A DNA stretch of 64,000 nucleotides, taken from Pseudomonas sp. A34-9 (lineage in GTDB: Bacteria > Pseudomonadota > Gammaproteobacteria > Pseudomonadales > Pseudomonadaceae). Position numbers and translations under genes: made by a program. Below are positions 39,970 through 58,317 of the stretch, one piece after another (positions within the stretch are counted from its first letter, which is position 1; each line of letters begins with the position of its first letter). The notes below the pieces were generated by a model. It saw only the letters and a program-made list of their open reading frames with translations. It searched no databases and was not told the origin of the DNA. The stretch is taken from positions 5,768,501 through 5,832,500 of the forward strand of contig NZ_CP119967.1 of the NCBI RefSeq assembly GCF_029543085.1. Reading direction: 5' to 3'.

Positions 39970-39999
39970 AAAAAAGCCCCCGCTGAGCGGGGGCTTTTT
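39970..39999 (-). terminator. Terminator after tuf (str operon end)
   Basis: Eight-bp stem GCCCCCGC / GCGGGGGC with loop TCA and a minus-strand tail of six T, 31 bases after the tuf stop. Confidence 0.9.
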
Positions 40000-40030
40000 C
40001 ACATCATCAAGCAATCTCTATAAAAGAGAA

Positions 40031-41224
40031 TTACGCGATGATTTTGGCTACGACGCCAGCGCCGACGGTACGACCGCCTTCACGGATAGCGAAACGCAGA
40101 CCGTCTTCCATCGCGATGGTTTTGATCAGGGTAACAGTCATCTGAATGTTGTCACCTGGCATTACCATTTCAACGCCTTCTGGCAGCTCGCAGTTACCAG
40201 TCACGTCAGTAGTACGGAAGTAGAACTGTGGACGGTAGCCTTTGAAGAACGGAGTGTGACGACCGCCTTCCTCTTTGCTCAGAACGTAAACTTCTGCAGT
40301 GAAAGTGGTGTGCGGCTTAACCGAACCCGGCTTAACCAGAACCTGACCACGCTCAACGTCGTCACGCTTGGTGCCACGCAGCAGAACGCCGCAGTTCTCG
40401 CCAGCACGACCTTCGTCGAGCAGCTTGCGGAACATTTCAACACCGGTGCAAGTAGTAACGGTGGTGTCACGCAGACCAACGATTTCCAGCGGATCTTGAA
40501 CGCGAACGATACCGCGCTCGATACGACCAGTCACAACAGTACCGCGACCCGAGATCGAGAATACGTCTTCGATTGGCATCAGGAACGGCTTGTCGGTTAC
40601 ACGCACTGGTTCTGGGATGTAGCTGTCCAGAGTTTCAACCAGCTTCTTGACGGCAGTGGTGCCCATCTCGTTGTCGTCTTTGCCTTCCAGAGCCATACGA
40701 GCCGAACCGATGATGATTGGAGTGTCATCGCCCGGGAAGTCGTAGGTGGACAGCAGGTCGCGAACTTCCATCTCAACCAGTTCCAGCAGCTCAGCGTCGT
40801 CTACCAGGTCAGCCTTGTTCAGGAAAACCACGATGTACGGAACGCCAACCTGACGGGACAGCAGGATGTGCTCGCGGGTTTGTGGCATCGGACCATCAGC
40901 GGCCGAGCAAACCAGAATAGCGCCGTCCATTTGAGCAGCACCGGTGATCATGTTCTTCACATAGTCAGCGTGACCTGGGCAGTCGACGTGAGCGTAGTGA
41001 CGGATCTTCGAGTTGTACTCAACGTGTGCGGTGTTGATGGTGATACCGCGAGCTTTCTCTTCCGGTGCGCTGTCGATCTTGTCGAAGTCAACGATTGCGG
41101 AACCGAAAACTTCGGAGCAAACGCGAGTCAGAGCAGCAGTCAGAGTGGTTTTACCGTGGTCAACGTGACCAATGGTGCCAACGTTGACGTGCGGTAGGGA
41201 ACGATCAAATTTTTCTTTAGCCAC
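40031..41224 (-). CDS. tuf: Elongation factor Tu, copy 1 (str operon)
   Basis: 397 residues. GTP-binding motifs [13 protein letters not shown] and NKADL are all present. EF-Tu delivers aminoacyl-tRNA to the A site. This copy starts with GTG (41224) behind AGGAG, follows fusA by 31 bases and has its own terminator. It differs from copy 2 at residue 307 (Thr here, Lys there) and at the last residue (Ala here, Glu there). The near identity of the two copies suggests gene conversion. Confidence 0.98.
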   Translation of the reverse strand: MAKEKFDRSLPHVNVGTIGHVDHGKTTLTAALTRVCSEVFGSAIVDFDKIDSAPEEKARGITINTAHVEYNSKIRHYAHVDCPGHADYVKNMITGAAQMDGAILVCSAADGPMPQTREHILLSRQVGVPYIVVFLNKADLVDDAELLELVEMEVRDLLSTYDFPGDDTPIIIGSARMALEGKDDNEMGTTAVKKLVETLDSYIPEPVRVTDKPFLMPIEDVFSISGRGTVVTGRIERGIVRVQDPLEIVGLRDTTVTTCTGVEMFRKLLDEGRAGENCGVLLRGTKRDDVERGQVLVKPGSVKPHTTFTAEVYVLSKEEGGRHTPFFKGYRPQFYFRTTDVTGNCELPEGVEMVMPGDNIQMTVTLIKTIAMEDGLRFAIREGGRTVGAGVVAKIIA

Positions 41225-41255
41225 GACAATTAACTCCTAGCCTAAAGGGGCTGAA

Positions 41256-43361
41256 TCAGCCTTGTTTTTTGGTTACGGACTCGACGATGTGCGACGGAGC
41301 CGTATCGTATTTTTTGAATTCCATAGAGTAGCTTGCGCGACCCTGGGACATGGAACGAACGTCGGTCGCATAACCGAACATCTCACCCAGTGGAACCTCG
41401 GCACGGATAACCTTGCCGGACACTGTGTCTTCCATACCCTGGATCATGCCGCGACGACGGTTAAGGTCGCCCATCACATCACCCATATAGTCTTCAGGCG
41501 TAACAACCTCTACCGCCATGATCGGCTCGAGCAACTCACCACCGCCCTTCTGGGCCAGTTGCTTGGTCGCCATGGAAGCAGCCACTTTAAACGCCATCTC
41601 GTTGGAGTCGACGTCGTGGTAAGAACCATCGAACACGGTAGCCTTCAGGCCGATCAGCGGATAGCCGGCAACAACGCCGTTCTTCATCTGCTCTTCGATA
41701 CCCTTCTGGATAGCCGGGATGTATTCCTTAGGAACCACACCACCTACAACTTCGTTCACGAATTGCAGACCTTCCTGACCTTCGTCAGCAGGAGCAAAAC
41801 GAATCCAGCAGTGACCAAACTGGCCGCGACCACCGGACTGACGAACGAACTTGCCTTCGATTTCACAGTTCTTCGTGATGCGCTCACGATACGAAACCTG
41901 AGGCTTGCCGATGTTGGCTTCGACGTTGAACTCACGGCGCATCCGGTCAACCAGGATGTCCAGGTGCAGCTCGCCCATGCCGGAGATGATCGTTTGACCA
42001 GTCTCTTCATCAGTTTTAACGCGGAAAGACGGGTCTTCCTGAGCAAGTTTGCCCAGAGCGATACCCATTTTTTCCTGGTCATCCTTGGTCTTAGGCTCTA
42101 CGGCAACCGAAATAACCGGCTCCGGGAAGTCCATACGAACCAGGATGATTGGCTTGTCAGCGTTGCAGAGGGTTTCACCAGTGGTGACGTCCTTCATGCC
42201 GATCAGGGCCGCGATGTCACCAGCGCGTACTTCCTTGATCTCTTCACGGGCGTTTGCGTGCATTTGCACCATACGACCCACGCGCTCTTTCTTGCCTTTA
42301 ACCGAGTTGATCACGCCGTCGCCGGAGTTCAACACGCCCGAGTAAACGCGGACGAAGGTCAAAGTACCCACGAATGGGTCGGTAGCGATCTTGAACGCCA
42401 GAGCCGCGAAAGGCTCGTTGTCGTCTGCATGACGCTCCATCTCTTCTTCCTCGTTATCAGGGTTAGTACCCTTGATAGCTGGAATGTCAGTTGGTGCAGG
42501 CAGGTAGTCGATAACGGCGTCGAGAACCAGGGGAACACCCTTGTTCTTGAAGGAAGAACCGCAAACGGCCAGAACGATTTCACCGGCGATAGTACGCTGA
42601 CGCAGAGCAGCCTTGATCTCTTCGATCGACAGCTCTTCGCCTTCCAGGTACTTGTTCATCAGCTCTTCGTTGGCTTCGGCGGCAGCTTCAACCATGTTGT
42701 TGCGCCACTCTTCAGCCAGCTCTTGCAGCTCGGCAGGAATGTCCTTGCGAACAGGAACCATACCTTTGTCAGAGTCGTTCCAGTAGACAGCTTGCATGTT
42801 GATCAGATCGATCTGACCCTGGAAGTTGTCTTCGGAACCGATAGCCAACTGGATTGGCACCGGAGTGTGACCCAGACGCTGCTTGATCTGACCGATCACG
42901 CGCAGGAAGTTGGCACCAGCACGGTCCATCTTGTTTACGTAAACAAGACGTGGAACGCCGTACTTGTTGGCTTGACGCCATACGGTTTCCGACTGAGGCT
43001 CAACACCCGAAGTACCGCAGAACACAACGACAGCGCCGTCGAGTACGCGCAGGGAGCGTTCAACTTCAATAGTGAAGTCAACGTGGCCCGGGGTATCGAT
43101 TACGTTGAAGCGATGCTCGTCTTTGTACTGCTTCTCGGAACCTTTCCAGAAGGCGGTAATAGCAGCAGAAGTAATGGTAATACCACGCTCCTGCTCCTGA
43201 ACCATCCAGTCTGTGGTCGCGGCGCCGTCATGCACCTCGCCCATTTTGTGACTTTTGCCGGTGTAAAAAAGGACGCGCTCGGTGGTGGTGGTTTTACCAG
43301 CATCCACGTGAGCGACGATACCGATGTTACGGTAGCGGCTAATCGGAGTAGTACGAGCCAT
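41256..43361 (-). CDS. fusA: Elongation factor G
   Basis: 701 residues. The G domain carries [26 protein letters not shown] and NKMDR, followed by domains II-V ending [20 protein letters not shown]. It drives translocation and, with RRF, ribosome recycling. Third gene of the str operon; 30 bases separate it from rpsG. Confidence 0.98.
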   Translation of the reverse strand: MARTTPISRYRNIGIVAHVDAGKTTTTERVLFYTGKSHKMGEVHDGAATTDWMVQEQERGITITSAAITAFWKGSEKQYKDEHRFNVIDTPGHVDFTIEVERSLRVLDGAVVVFCGTSGVEPQSETVWRQANKYGVPRLVYVNKMDRAGANFLRVIGQIKQRLGHTPVPIQLAIGSEDNFQGQIDLINMQAVYWNDSDKGMVPVRKDIPAELQELAEEWRNNMVEAAAEANEELMNKYLEGEELSIEEIKAALRQRTIAGEIVLAVCGSSFKNKGVPLVLDAVIDYLPAPTDIPAIKGTNPDNEEEEMERHADDNEPFAALAFKIATDPFVGTLTFVRVYSGVLNSGDGVINSVKGKKERVGRMVQMHANAREEIKEVRAGDIAALIGMKDVTTGETLCNADKPIILVRMDFPEPVISVAVEPKTKDDQEKMGIALGKLAQEDPSFRVKTDEETGQTIISGMGELHLDILVDRMRREFNVEANIGKPQVSYRERITKNCEIEGKFVRQSGGRGQFGHCWIRFAPADEGQEGLQFVNEVVGGVVPKEYIPAIQKGIEEQMKNGVVAGYPLIGLKATVFDGSYHDVDSNEMAFKVAASMATKQLAQKGGGELLEPIMAVEVVTPEDYMGDVMGDLNRRRGMIQGMEDTVSGKVIRAEVPLGEMFGYATDVRSMSQGRASYSMEFKKYDTAPSHIVESVTKKQG

Positions 43362-43391
43362 AAAGCCCTCGCAAAATTAGTGAAGCTAAAA

Positions 43392-43865
43392 TTAGAAGCG
43401 GTAGTGCGAGAAAGCTTTGTTAGCTTCAGCCATACGGTGCACGTCTTCACGCTTCTTAACAGCAGCACCTTTACCTTCAGCAGCATCCAGCAGTTCGCCA
43501 GCCAAACGCAGAGCCATAGACTTCTCGCCACGCTTACGGGCGAAGTCTACCAACCAGCGCATTGCCAGAGCGTTACGACGGGAAGGACGAACCTCGACCG
43601 GAACCTGGTAAGTAGCACCACCAACGCGGCGCGACTTCACTTCGACCAGCGGAGCGATGGCGTCGAGTGCTTTTTCGAAGAGTTCCAGGGGATCGGTGCC
43701 AGCCTTACGGGTCGCAACGGTTTCCAGGGCACCATAAACGATACGCTCGGCAACGGCTTTCTTGCCGCTTTCCATAACGTGGTTCATGAATTTGGCGAGG
43801 ATCTGGCTTCCGTATTTCGGATCGTCCAGAATCTCACGCTTTGCTGCTACGCGACGTCTTGGCAT
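43392..43865 (-). CDS. rpsG: 30S ribosomal protein S7
   Basis: 157 residues, [20 protein letters not shown] at the N terminus and [16 protein letters not shown] at the C terminus. It is a primary binder of the 16S 3' major domain at the E site and the translational repressor of the str operon in E. coli. A 107-base gap to rpsL may contain the regulatory site. Confidence 0.98.
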   Translation of the reverse strand: MPRRRVAAKREILDDPKYGSQILAKFMNHVMESGKKAVAERIVYGALETVATRKAGTDPLELFEKALDAIAPLVEVKSRRVGGATYQVPVEVRPSRRNALAMRWLVDFARKRGEKSMALRLAGELLDAAEGKGAAVKKREDVHRMAEANKAFSHYRF

Positions 43866-43972
43866 GATAAGCCCTCAAGCGGTCTTCAGGTTAGCTCGGG
43901 ACAGATCCAATGGATGCGTGCCCGACCTTACTCTTATCGACTCAATAAAATGAAAATCTGCAAAACGGCCGA

Positions 43973-44344
43973 TTACTTCGGACGCTTGGTACCGTACTTC
44001 GAACGACCCTGGTTACGACCTTTAACGCCGGAAGTATCCAAGGAGCCGCGAACGGTGTGGTAACGAACACCTGGCAAGTCTTTTACACGACCGCCGCGGA
44101 TCAGTACCACGCTGTGCTCTTGCAGGTTGTGACCTTCACCACCGATGTACGAGGAAACCTCGAAACCGTTGGTCAGGCGCACACGGCATACTTTACGCAG
44201 TGCCGAGTTAGGTTTTTTCGGCGTAGTGGTGTACACACGGGTGCACACGCCACGACGTTGCGGGCAGTTCTGCAGCGCAGGTACGTCGGATTTCTCGACG
44301 ATACGCTTACGCGGCTGACGTACCAGCTGGTTGATAGTTGCCAT
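43973..44344 (-). CDS. rpsL: 30S ribosomal protein S12
   Basis: 123 residues. The decoding-site loops [18 protein letters not shown] and [17 protein letters not shown] keep both lysines whose substitution gives streptomycin resistance, so the allele looks wild type. First gene of the str operon. Confidence 0.98.
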
Positions 44345-44435
44345 CTACTAGCTCCACTGTTGTCTTGCGACGCTATTGTCTTGCAAGAAAAGCAAAATGG
44401 CAGGAACGAATTCCCGCCAAATTTAGGGGATCAAG

Positions 44436-44464
44436 AGTCTAAAGAGGATCTTGTCCCCAGTCAA
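44436..44464 (-). promoter_or_regulatory. str operon promoter (rpsL)
   Basis: Minus-strand TTGACT (44459-44464), 17-base spacer and TAGACT (44436-44441). It lies in the 216-base gap between rpoC and rpsL; no clear rpoC terminator is visible, only a possible AAGGCCC / GGGCCTT pairing across 57 bases. Confidence 0.72.
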
Positions 44465-44560
44465 GGCAAGGCCCCGACCTCCCCGCCCCTCGAACCTCGA
44501 CAAAATGTCTCGATTCGATGAACGGAGTGATCAGGGCCTTACGCTCATTTATCGCAGAAC

Positions 44561-48760
<4,200 letters not shown>

Positions 48761-48782
48761 GGCCTTTCCTCCTGGCGGAGCA

Positions 48783-48809
48783 GAGAGCGGGCAATCCTGC
48801 CCCGCTCTC
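48783..48809 (-). other. Hairpin in the rpoB-rpoC intergenic region
   Basis: Minus-strand stem GAGAGCGGG / CCCGCTCTC with additional pairing inside the loop (one bulged G). No U tract follows, so it is more likely a processing or spacing element than a terminator. It lies just before the rpoC ribosome site. Confidence 0.5.
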
Positions 48810-48824
48810 GATTCGCGTCACGTG

Positions 48825-52898
<4,074 letters not shown>

Positions 52899-53044
52899 CA
52901 GCGTTCCCCAGCTTGGTCACCTGCTTGTTTGGCCCCTCCCGACGGGAGCAGCCAGAAAATCGTGCAAACCCCATGGTTTGCGCCACCGCATCGGGTGGTT
53001 ACAGCGCCTTCATCAGCACCGACCCAGTCGGCTGCCAATAACGG

Positions 53045-53073
53045 AAAAAGGCCGGTGGCAAGAGCCACCAGCC
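53045..53073 (-). terminator. Attenuator-like terminator between rplL and rpoB
   Basis: Minus-strand stem GGCTGGTGGC / GCCACCGGCC (one G-T pair, loop TCTT) followed by TTTTT. It lies 47 bases after the rplL stop, the same location as the partial terminator that lowers rpoBC expression relative to L7/L12 in E. coli. The remaining 52899-53044 shows no clear promoter. Confidence 0.75.
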
Positions 53074-53119
53074 ATCAGCCTGTCGCTTGACGCTCGGGCT
53101 GGAGGAGCAAAGTCGATAC

Positions 53120-53485
53120 TTATTTCAGCTCGACTTTAGCGCCTGCTTCTTCCAGCTTCTTCTTAGCGTCTTCAGCCGCTTCTTTCGAAACGCCTTCAGC
53201 TACAACCTGAGGAGCGCCGTCTACTTTCTCTTTGGCTTCTTTCAGGCCCAGACCGGTCAGTTCACGAACTGCCTTGATCACGTTAACCTTCTTCTCGCCA
53301 GCTTCCAGCAGAACAACGTTGAACTCGGTTTGCTCTTCAACAACAGCGGCAGCAGCAGCTGGACCAGCAGAAGCAGCGGCAGCGGATACGCCGAACTTCT
53401 CTTCCATTGCCTTGATCAGCTCAACGATTTCCAGAACCGATTTTTCGCCGATTGCGTCGATGATTTGTTCGTTAGTCAGAGACAT
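53120..53485 (-). CDS. rplL: 50S ribosomal protein L7/L12
   Basis: 121 residues. The N-terminal dimerisation helix ([20 protein letters not shown]), an Ala-rich hinge ([15 protein letters not shown]) and the C-terminal factor-binding domain ([20 protein letters not shown]) are all visible. It is present in several copies on the stalk and recruits translation GTPases. 78 bases after rplJ. Confidence 0.98.
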   Translation of the reverse strand: MSLTNEQIIDAIGEKSVLEIVELIKAMEEKFGVSAAAASAGPAAAAAVVEEQTEFNVVLLEAGEKKVNVIKAVRELTGLGLKEAKEKVDGAPQVVAEGVSKEAAEDAKKKLEEAGAKVELK

Positions 53486-53563
53486 GACTTATTTCCTGAA
53501 TTGGGGGATAGCCTGGAGGCCATCGAAATAAACAAAAATACGCGAGAGAGGAAACGCTCAGCC

Positions 53564-54064
53564 TTAGGCTGCAGCAGCTTCTTTCTGGTCGCGAAGTGCC
53601 GCCAGAGTACGAGCCAATTTGCTGGTAGCGCCTTGAATCACGCTCATCAGCTGGGAAATTGCTTCGTCACGGGTCGGCAGGCTTGCCAGAACGTCGATCT
53701 GATTAGCTGCGAGGAACTTGCCCTCGAACGCAGCTGCCTTGATCTCGAACTTGTCCTGACCTTTAGCGAACTCTTTGAACAGACGAGCAGCAGCGCCCGG
53801 GTGTTCGTTGGAGAATGCGATCAAGGTCGGGCCGGTGAACACGTCGTTGAGAACACTGTATTCAGTGTCAGCAACAGCGCGCTTGAGCAGGGTGTTACGT
53901 ACAACACGTACGTAAACGCCAGCTTCACGAGCCTCTTTACGGAGTCCGGTCATTGCGCCTACTGTTACGCCACGGGCATCAACCACGACAGCGGACAGAG
54001 CGACTTTGGCAGCCTCGTTGACTTCAGCGACGATGGCCTTCTTGTCTTCGAGATTAATTGCCAC
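53564..54064 (-). CDS. rplJ: 50S ribosomal protein L10
   Basis: 166 residues, [20 protein letters not shown] at the N terminus and a C-terminal helix that anchors L7/L12 dimers ([20 protein letters not shown]). The L10-L12 complex represses its own translation via the leader at 54147-54200. Confidence 0.98.
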   Translation of the reverse strand: MAINLEDKKAIVAEVNEAAKVALSAVVVDARGVTVGAMTGLRKEAREAGVYVRVVRNTLLKRAVADTEYSVLNDVFTGPTLIAFSNEHPGAAARLFKEFAKGQDKFEIKAAAFEGKFLAANQIDVLASLPTRDEAISQLMSVIQGATSKLARTLAALRDQKEAAAA

Positions 54065-54146
54065 GGGTTTAACTCCTGCTTGTTACCGTTTCATTCGATC
54101 GAAACCGAATGTCGTTTTGGTGTCTGATTCGGTAAGGAACCGGGAG

Positions 54147-54200
54147 CACCATCTGCGTAGGCTGGTGGTTTAAGACTTGCGTCGCCTACGGTCTTGGATA
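54147..54200 (-). promoter_or_regulatory. L10 leader, autoregulatory RNA element
   Basis: On the minus strand CCAAGACCGTAGGCGACGCA pairs its CGTAGGC (54184-54190) with GCCTACG (54156-54162), enclosing CAAGTCTTAAACCACC, and is followed by AGATGGTG. This is the conserved fold of the L10 leader that binds L10(L12)4. An 8-bp hairpin TGGCGCGA / TCGCGCCA at 54234-54253 precedes it just after the rplA stop and may be a processing site. Confidence 0.75.
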
Positions 54201-54262
54201 GCCCCCGCCAGGCAGGGACCCCAATTTTTCAACTGGCGCGAGTAGTCGCGCCAATTTTTGTC

Positions 54263-54958
54263 TTACGCGTCCAGCGAGCTCTGGTCGATAACCAGACCTG
54301 GGCCCATAGTGGTGCTCAGGGTAACGCGCTTGACGTAAATACCTTTCGACGAAGCTGGCTTGATACGCTTCAGATCAGCGATCAGGGCTTCAACGTTTTC
54401 CTTCAGCTTGACGGCGTCGAAGCCCATCTTGCCAACGGAAGTGTGAATGATGCCGTTTTTGTCGGTGCGATAACGAACCTGACCAGCTTTAGCGTTCTTG
54501 ACCGCAGTCGCTACGTCTGGAGTTACGGTACCAACCTTAGGGTTAGGCATCAGACCGCGCGGACCGAGGATCTGACCCAGTTGACCTACAACGCGCATGG
54601 CATCCGGGGATGCGATCACTACGTCATAGTTCAGGTCGCCGCCTTTCATTTCGGCAGCCAGGTCGTCCATACCTACACGGTCAGCGCCGGCAGCCAGAGC
54701 GGCCTCGGCAGCTGGACCCTGGGTGAACACAGCAACGCGAACAGTCTTGCCAGTGCCGTGTGGCAGCACAGTAGCGCTACGAACAACCTGGTCGGATTTA
54801 CGCGGGTCTACACCCAGGTTTACAGCAACGTCAAACGACTCGCTGAACTTGACAGTCGACAGCTCGGCCAACAGGGCTGCGGCGTCTACAATGTTGTAGG
54901 CCTTGCCTGCTTCGATTTTGCCGGCGATAGCCTTTTGACGCTTGGTCAGCTTAGCCAT
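54263..54958 (-). CDS. rplA: 50S ribosomal protein L1
   Basis: 231 residues. The family signature is [20 protein letters not shown] at about 120-140. It forms the mobile L1 stalk at the E site and, in E. coli, represses rplK-rplA. Its ATG overlaps the rplK TAA by one base (TAATG), so translation is coupled. Confidence 0.98.
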   Translation of the reverse strand: MAKLTKRQKAIAGKIEAGKAYNIVDAAALLAELSTVKFSESFDVAVNLGVDPRKSDQVVRSATVLPHGTGKTVRVAVFTQGPAAEAALAAGADRVGMDDLAAEMKGGDLNYDVVIASPDAMRVVGQLGQILGPRGLMPNPKVGTVTPDVATAVKNAKAGQVRYRTDKNGIIHTSVGKMGFDAVKLKENVEALIADLKRIKPASSKGIYVKRVTLSTTMGPGLVIDQSSLDA

Positions 54959-55389
54959 TACACACCCTCCACGTTAAGGCCCATGCTACGAGCAGAACCG
55001 GCGATAGTACGCACGGCTGCATCCATATCAGCTGCAGTCAGATCCGCGTTTTTGGTTTTCGCGATTTCTTCCAGCTGAGCACGGGTAACAGTGCCAACCT
55101 TAACGGTGTTCGGACGAGCGGAACCGCTGGTCAGACCGGCCGCCTTCTTCAGCAGAACCGAAGCAGGGGTGGATTTTGTTTCAAAAGTGAAGCTACGGTC
55201 GCTGTAGACAGTGATGATCACTGGAGTCGGCAGACCTGCTTCAAGACCCTGAGTACGGGCGTTGAAAGCCTTGCAGAATTCCATGATGTTCACGCCGTGC
55301 TGACCCAGAGCAGGACCAACAGGTGGGCTTGGGTTAGCCTGAGCGGCCTTCACTTGCAGCTTGATGTAAGCGGTAATTTTCTTGGCCAT
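54958..55389 (-). CDS. rplK: 50S ribosomal protein L11
   Basis: 143 residues from the ATG at 55389 ([20 protein letters not shown]). [20 protein letters not shown] carries the Pro switch of the N-terminal domain, and the C-terminal domain binds the GTPase-associated rRNA. It is required for RelA activation by uncharged tRNA. Confidence 0.98.
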   Translation of the reverse strand: MAKKITAYIKLQVKAAQANPSPPVGPALGQHGVNIMEFCKAFNARTQGLEAGLPTPVIITVYSDRSFTFETKSTPASVLLKKAAGLTSGSARPNTVKVGTVTRAQLEEIAKTKNADLTAADMDAAVRTIAGSARSMGLNVEGV

Positions 55390-55402
55390 GAGGCACTCCA
55401 AT

Positions 55403-55435
55403 TACGGGTTCGATCGCCTCGAAAGGCTCCCCGGT
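55403..55435 (-). promoter_or_regulatory. rplK leader hairpin, possible L1 binding site
   Basis: Minus-strand CCGGGGAGCCTTTCGAGGCG ... AACCCG forms a short stem GCCT-TTCG-AGGC inside an outer GGG / CCC pairing with an asymmetric internal loop, just upstream of the GGAG ribosome site. The position matches the L1 operator of the E. coli L11 operon, but the sequence match was not tested. Confidence 0.35.
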
Positions 55436-55462
55436 TACTTGCGCGTTTATCCCAGTGACGAC

Positions 55463-55492
55463 AAAACCCCACAGCCTAGGGCTGCGGGGTTG
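55463..55492 (-). terminator. Terminator after nusG
   Basis: Minus-strand 12-bp stem AACCCCGCAGCC / GGCTGTGGGGTT (loop CTA, one G-T pair) followed by TTGTC. It lies 15 bases after the nusG stop and separates secE-nusG from the L11 operon. The U tract is short, so read-through is possible. Confidence 0.75.
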
Positions 55493-55506
55493 GGATGCTT
55501 GTTCAG

Positions 55507-56040
55507 CTAGACCTTTTCGACCTGACTGAACTCCAACTCTACCGGGGTAGAGCGACCGAAAATAAGCACAGCCACTTGGATCCGGCTCTTTTCGTAGTTA
55601 ACTTCTTCAACAACGCCATTGAAATCAGCAAATGGACCGTCATTGACTCGCACCGTTTCGCCTGGCTCAAACAGAGTCTTCGGCTTCGGCTTGTCGCTAC
55701 CATCAGCGACGCGACGCAGAATTGCTTCCGCCTCTTTATCAGTGATTGGCGCAGGCTTATCAGCGGTACCGCCAATGAAACCCATCACCCGAGGAGTGTC
55801 CTTGACCAAGTGCCAAGTCCCCTCATTCATATCCATCTGAACCAGCACATAGCCTGGAAAGAACTTACGCTCGCTCTTGCGCTTCTGGCCGTTACGCATT
55901 TCAACCACTTCTTCAGTGGGAACCAGAATCTCGCCGAAGCCATCTTCCATGCCAGCCAGCTTTACGCGCTCGATCAGCGAGCGCATCACATGCTTCTCGT
56001 AACCCGAGTAAGCATGCACAACATACCAACGCTTAGCCAC
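55507..56040 (-). CDS. nusG: Transcription termination/antitermination factor NusG
   Basis: 177 residues. The NGN domain (about 1-115, [20 protein letters not shown]) binds RNA polymerase. The KOW domain ([20 protein letters not shown]) binds Rho or S10. Nine bases separate it from secE. Confidence 0.98.
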   Translation of the reverse strand: MAKRWYVVHAYSGYEKHVMRSLIERVKLAGMEDGFGEILVPTEEVVEMRNGQKRKSERKFFPGYVLVQMDMNEGTWHLVKDTPRVMGFIGGTADKPAPITDKEAEAILRRVADGSDKPKPKTLFEPGETVRVNDGPFADFNGVVEEVNYEKSRIQVAVLIFGRSTPVELEFSQVEKV

Positions 56041-56049
56041 GGGACACCC

Positions 56050-56418
56050 TTAGCCGACGATCAAGGAAACAAGCCAGCCGAGCAGGGAATCGAGCCCCCA
56101 CAACAGCAACGCCATAACCAGAACAACAGCCACCACAATAAGGGTGGTCTGCGTGGTTTCTTGGCGAGTTGGCCACACGACTTTACGAATCTCGGTGCGA
56201 GCTTCCTTAACGAGTACAAAGAAAGACTTGCCCTTCGCAGTCTGCAGGCCTACAAAGGCAGCTACAGCAGCAATGACAAGCAAAGCGAGTACACGGTACA
56301 GGATCGGCGAAGCAGAGTAATACTGATTGCCAACAACGCCAACAACCACCAAAGCGACAACTACAAGCCACTTGAGCAGATCGAAGCGAGAGCCTTGAGC
56401 TTCAGCTTTAGGAGTCAT
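56050..56418 (-). CDS. secE: Preprotein translocase subunit SecE
   Basis: 122 residues with three hydrophobic segments (LLKWLVVVALVVVGVVGNQY, VLALLVIAAVAAFVGLQTA, TLIVVAVVLVMALLLWGLDS), the three-helix form of enteric SecE. The conserved EARTEIRKVVWPTRQETTQT precedes the last helix. Stabilises SecY. Confidence 0.97.
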   Translation of the reverse strand: MTPKAEAQGSRFDLLKWLVVVALVVVGVVGNQYYSASPILYRVLALLVIAAVAAFVGLQTAKGKSFFVLVKEARTEIRKVVWPTRQETTQTTLIVVAVVLVMALLLWGLDSLLGWLVSLIVG

Positions 56419-56463
56419 CTATGAAGATCCTGTGAAAAGAAAGCCAGACACACCAAGTGAATC

Positions 56464-56539
56464 TGGCAGGTCAGGAGGGAATCGAACCCCCAACCTACGG
56501 TTTTGGAGACCGTCGCTCTGCCAATTGAGCTACTGACCT
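56464..56539 (-). tRNA. tRNA-Trp (CCA)
   Basis: 76-base cloverleaf; acceptor AGGTCAG / CTGACCT, anticodon loop CTCCAAA giving CCA, T loop GGTTCGATTCC, and an encoded 3' CCA. It lies between tuf copy 2 and secE, as in many gammaproteobacteria. Confidence 0.96.
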
Positions 56540-56592
56540 AAAACAAAATCAGGCCGACCATTATGCCGGCCCGAAAAATACATTACAACTAC

Positions 56593-57786
56593 TTACTCGA
56601 TGATTTTAGCTACGACGCCAGCGCCGACGGTACGACCGCCTTCACGGATAGCGAAACGCAGACCGTCTTCCATCGCGATGGTTTTGATCAGGGTAACAGT
56701 CATCTGAATGTTGTCACCTGGCATTACCATTTCAACGCCTTCTGGCAGCTCGCAGTTACCAGTCACGTCAGTAGTACGGAAGTAGAACTGTGGACGGTAG
56801 CCTTTGAAGAACGGAGTATGACGACCGCCTTCTTCCTTGCTCAGAACGTAAACTTCTGCAGTAAACTTGGTGTGCGGCTTAACCGAACCCGGCTTAACCA
56901 GAACCTGACCACGCTCAACGTCGTCACGCTTGGTGCCACGCAGCAGAACGCCGCAGTTCTCACCAGCACGACCTTCGTCGAGCAGCTTGCGGAACATTTC
57001 AACACCGGTGCAAGTAGTAACGGTGGTGTCACGCAGACCAACGATTTCCAGCGGATCTTGAACGCGAACGATACCGCGCTCGATACGTCCGGTCACAACA
57101 GTACCGCGACCCGAGATCGAGAATACGTCTTCGATTGGCATCAGGAACGGCTTGTCGGTTACACGCACTGGTTCTGGGATGTAGCTGTCCAGAGTTTCAA
57201 CCAGTTTCTTGACGGCAGTGGTGCCCATCTCGTTGTCGTCTTTGCCTTCCAGAGCCATACGAGCCGAACCGATGATGATTGGAGTGTCATCGCCCGGGAA
57301 GTCGTAGGTGGACAGCAGGTCGCGAACCTCCATTTCAACCAGTTCCAGCAGCTCAGCGTCGTCTACCAGGTCAGCCTTGTTCAGGAAAACCACGATGTAC
57401 GGAACGCCAACCTGACGGGACAGCAGGATGTGCTCGCGGGTTTGTGGCATCGGACCATCAGCGGCCGAGCAAACCAGAATAGCGCCGTCCATTTGAGCAG
57501 CACCGGTGATCATGTTCTTCACATAGTCAGCGTGACCTGGGCAGTCGACGTGAGCGTAGTGACGGATCTTCGAGTTGTACTCAACGTGTGCGGTGTTGAT
57601 GGTGATACCGCGAGCCTTTTCTTCTGGCGCACTGTCGATCTTGTCGAAGTCAACGATTGCGGAACCGAAAACTTCGGAGCAAACGCGAGTCAGAGCAGCA
57701 GTCAGAGTGGTTTTACCGTGGTCAACGTGACCAATGGTCCCAACGTTGACGTGGGGCAGGGAACGATCAAATTTTTCCTTAGCCAT
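56593..57786 (-). CDS. tuf: Elongation factor Tu, copy 2 (tRNA-linked)
   Basis: 397 residues from the ATG at 57786. Same GTPase motifs as copy 1 ([18 protein letters not shown]). It differs from copy 1 only at residue 307 (Lys) and the C-terminal residue (Glu). Flanks are unrelated to those of copy 1, so the similarity stops at the coding region. It follows the tRNA-Thr gene and a hairpin at 57841-57864; no separate strong promoter is evident. Confidence 0.98.
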   Translation of the reverse strand: MAKEKFDRSLPHVNVGTIGHVDHGKTTLTAALTRVCSEVFGSAIVDFDKIDSAPEEKARGITINTAHVEYNSKIRHYAHVDCPGHADYVKNMITGAAQMDGAILVCSAADGPMPQTREHILLSRQVGVPYIVVFLNKADLVDDAELLELVEMEVRDLLSTYDFPGDDTPIIIGSARMALEGKDDNEMGTTAVKKLVETLDSYIPEPVRVTDKPFLMPIEDVFSISGRGTVVTGRIERGIVRVQDPLEIVGLRDTTVTTCTGVEMFRKLLDEGRAGENCGVLLRGTKRDDVERGQVLVKPGSVKPHTKFTAEVYVLSKEEGGRHTPFFKGYRPQFYFRTTDVTGNCELPEGVEMVMPGDNIQMTVTLIKTIAMEDGLRFAIREGGRTVGAGVVAKIIE

Positions 57787-57840
57787 CGATATCACCCTCA
57801 ACAGAAGAAATTAGACAAACAATATCAACCATTAAAACAA

Positions 57841-57864
57841 AGGCAGATATTTTCATATCTGCCT
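57841..57864 (-). terminator. Hairpin with GAAA tetraloop between tRNA-Thr and tuf
   Basis: Perfect 10-bp stem AGGCAGATAT / ATATCTGCCT with loop GAAA, followed on the minus strand by TTGTTTTAATGG. The layout is that of an intrinsic terminator or attenuator, 7 bases after the tRNA-Thr 3' end and 54 bases before tuf. Confidence 0.6.
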
Positions 57865-57871
57865 TGTTATA

Positions 57872-57947
57872 TGGAGCTCTTGAGCGGATTTGAACCGCTG
57901 ACCTCACCCTTACCAAGGGTGTGCTCTACCAACTGAGCTACAAGAGC
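57872..57947 (-). tRNA. tRNA-Thr (GGT)
   Basis: 76 bases; acceptor GCTCTTG / CAAGAGC, anticodon loop TTGGTAA giving GGT, T loop GGTTCAAATCC, encoded CCA. Confidence 0.96.
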
Positions 57948-57973
57948 AAAACACTTTGCACAACCTGCAAACT

Positions 57974-58047
<74 letters not shown>

Positions 58048-58072
58048 GGAGCCTGCAGCTCACGCTTAAATC

Positions 58073-58157
58073 TGGTGGAGGGAGAAGGATTCGAACCTTC
58101 GAAGTCGTAGACGTCAGATTTACAGTCTGATCCCTTTGGCCGCTCGGGAACCCCTCC
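58073..58157 (-). tRNA. tRNA-Tyr (GTA)
   Basis: 85 bases with the long variable arm of class II tRNAs; acceptor GGAGGGG paired with CCCTCC, anticodon loop CTGTAAA giving GTA, encoded CCA. First gene of the Tyr-Gly-Thr-tuf transcript. Confidence 0.96.
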
Positions 58158-58170
58158 TAATCAGGCCGGC

Positions 58171-58198
58171 ATTCTATACTATGCCAAACCCCTGTCAA
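58171..58198 (-). promoter_or_regulatory. Proximal promoter of the tRNA-tuf operon
   Basis: Minus-strand TTGACA (58193-58198), 16-base spacer and TAGAAT (58171-58176) with a GC-rich discriminator GCCGGCC, the pattern of stable-RNA promoters sensitive to ppGpp. 14 bases before tRNA-Tyr. Confidence 0.8.
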
Positions 58199-58288
58199 GC
58201 ATTTTCTCATTTAAAAACCTGAGGTTAGCTGCGTTGACACCGCCTCACATCGAAAACCTGTTTGGGTCTTCGCTGTGGAGCGGGCGCC

Positions 58289-58317
58289 ATTCTATGCAAA
58301 CTATTCAGCAGGTGCAA
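58289..58317 (-). promoter_or_regulatory. Distal promoter of the tRNA-tuf operon
   Basis: Minus-strand TTGCAC (58312-58317), 17-base spacer and TAGAAT (58289-58294) followed by GGCGCCCGC. It overlaps the 3' end of the small membrane protein gene. Same -10 and GC-rich discriminator style as the proximal promoter 118 bp downstream. Confidence 0.6.

Noticed and set aside
41262..44063. A 933-codon open frame antisense to fusA, rpsG and part of rpsL
   Set aside because: Spans several known genes on the other strand and encodes no recognised domain.
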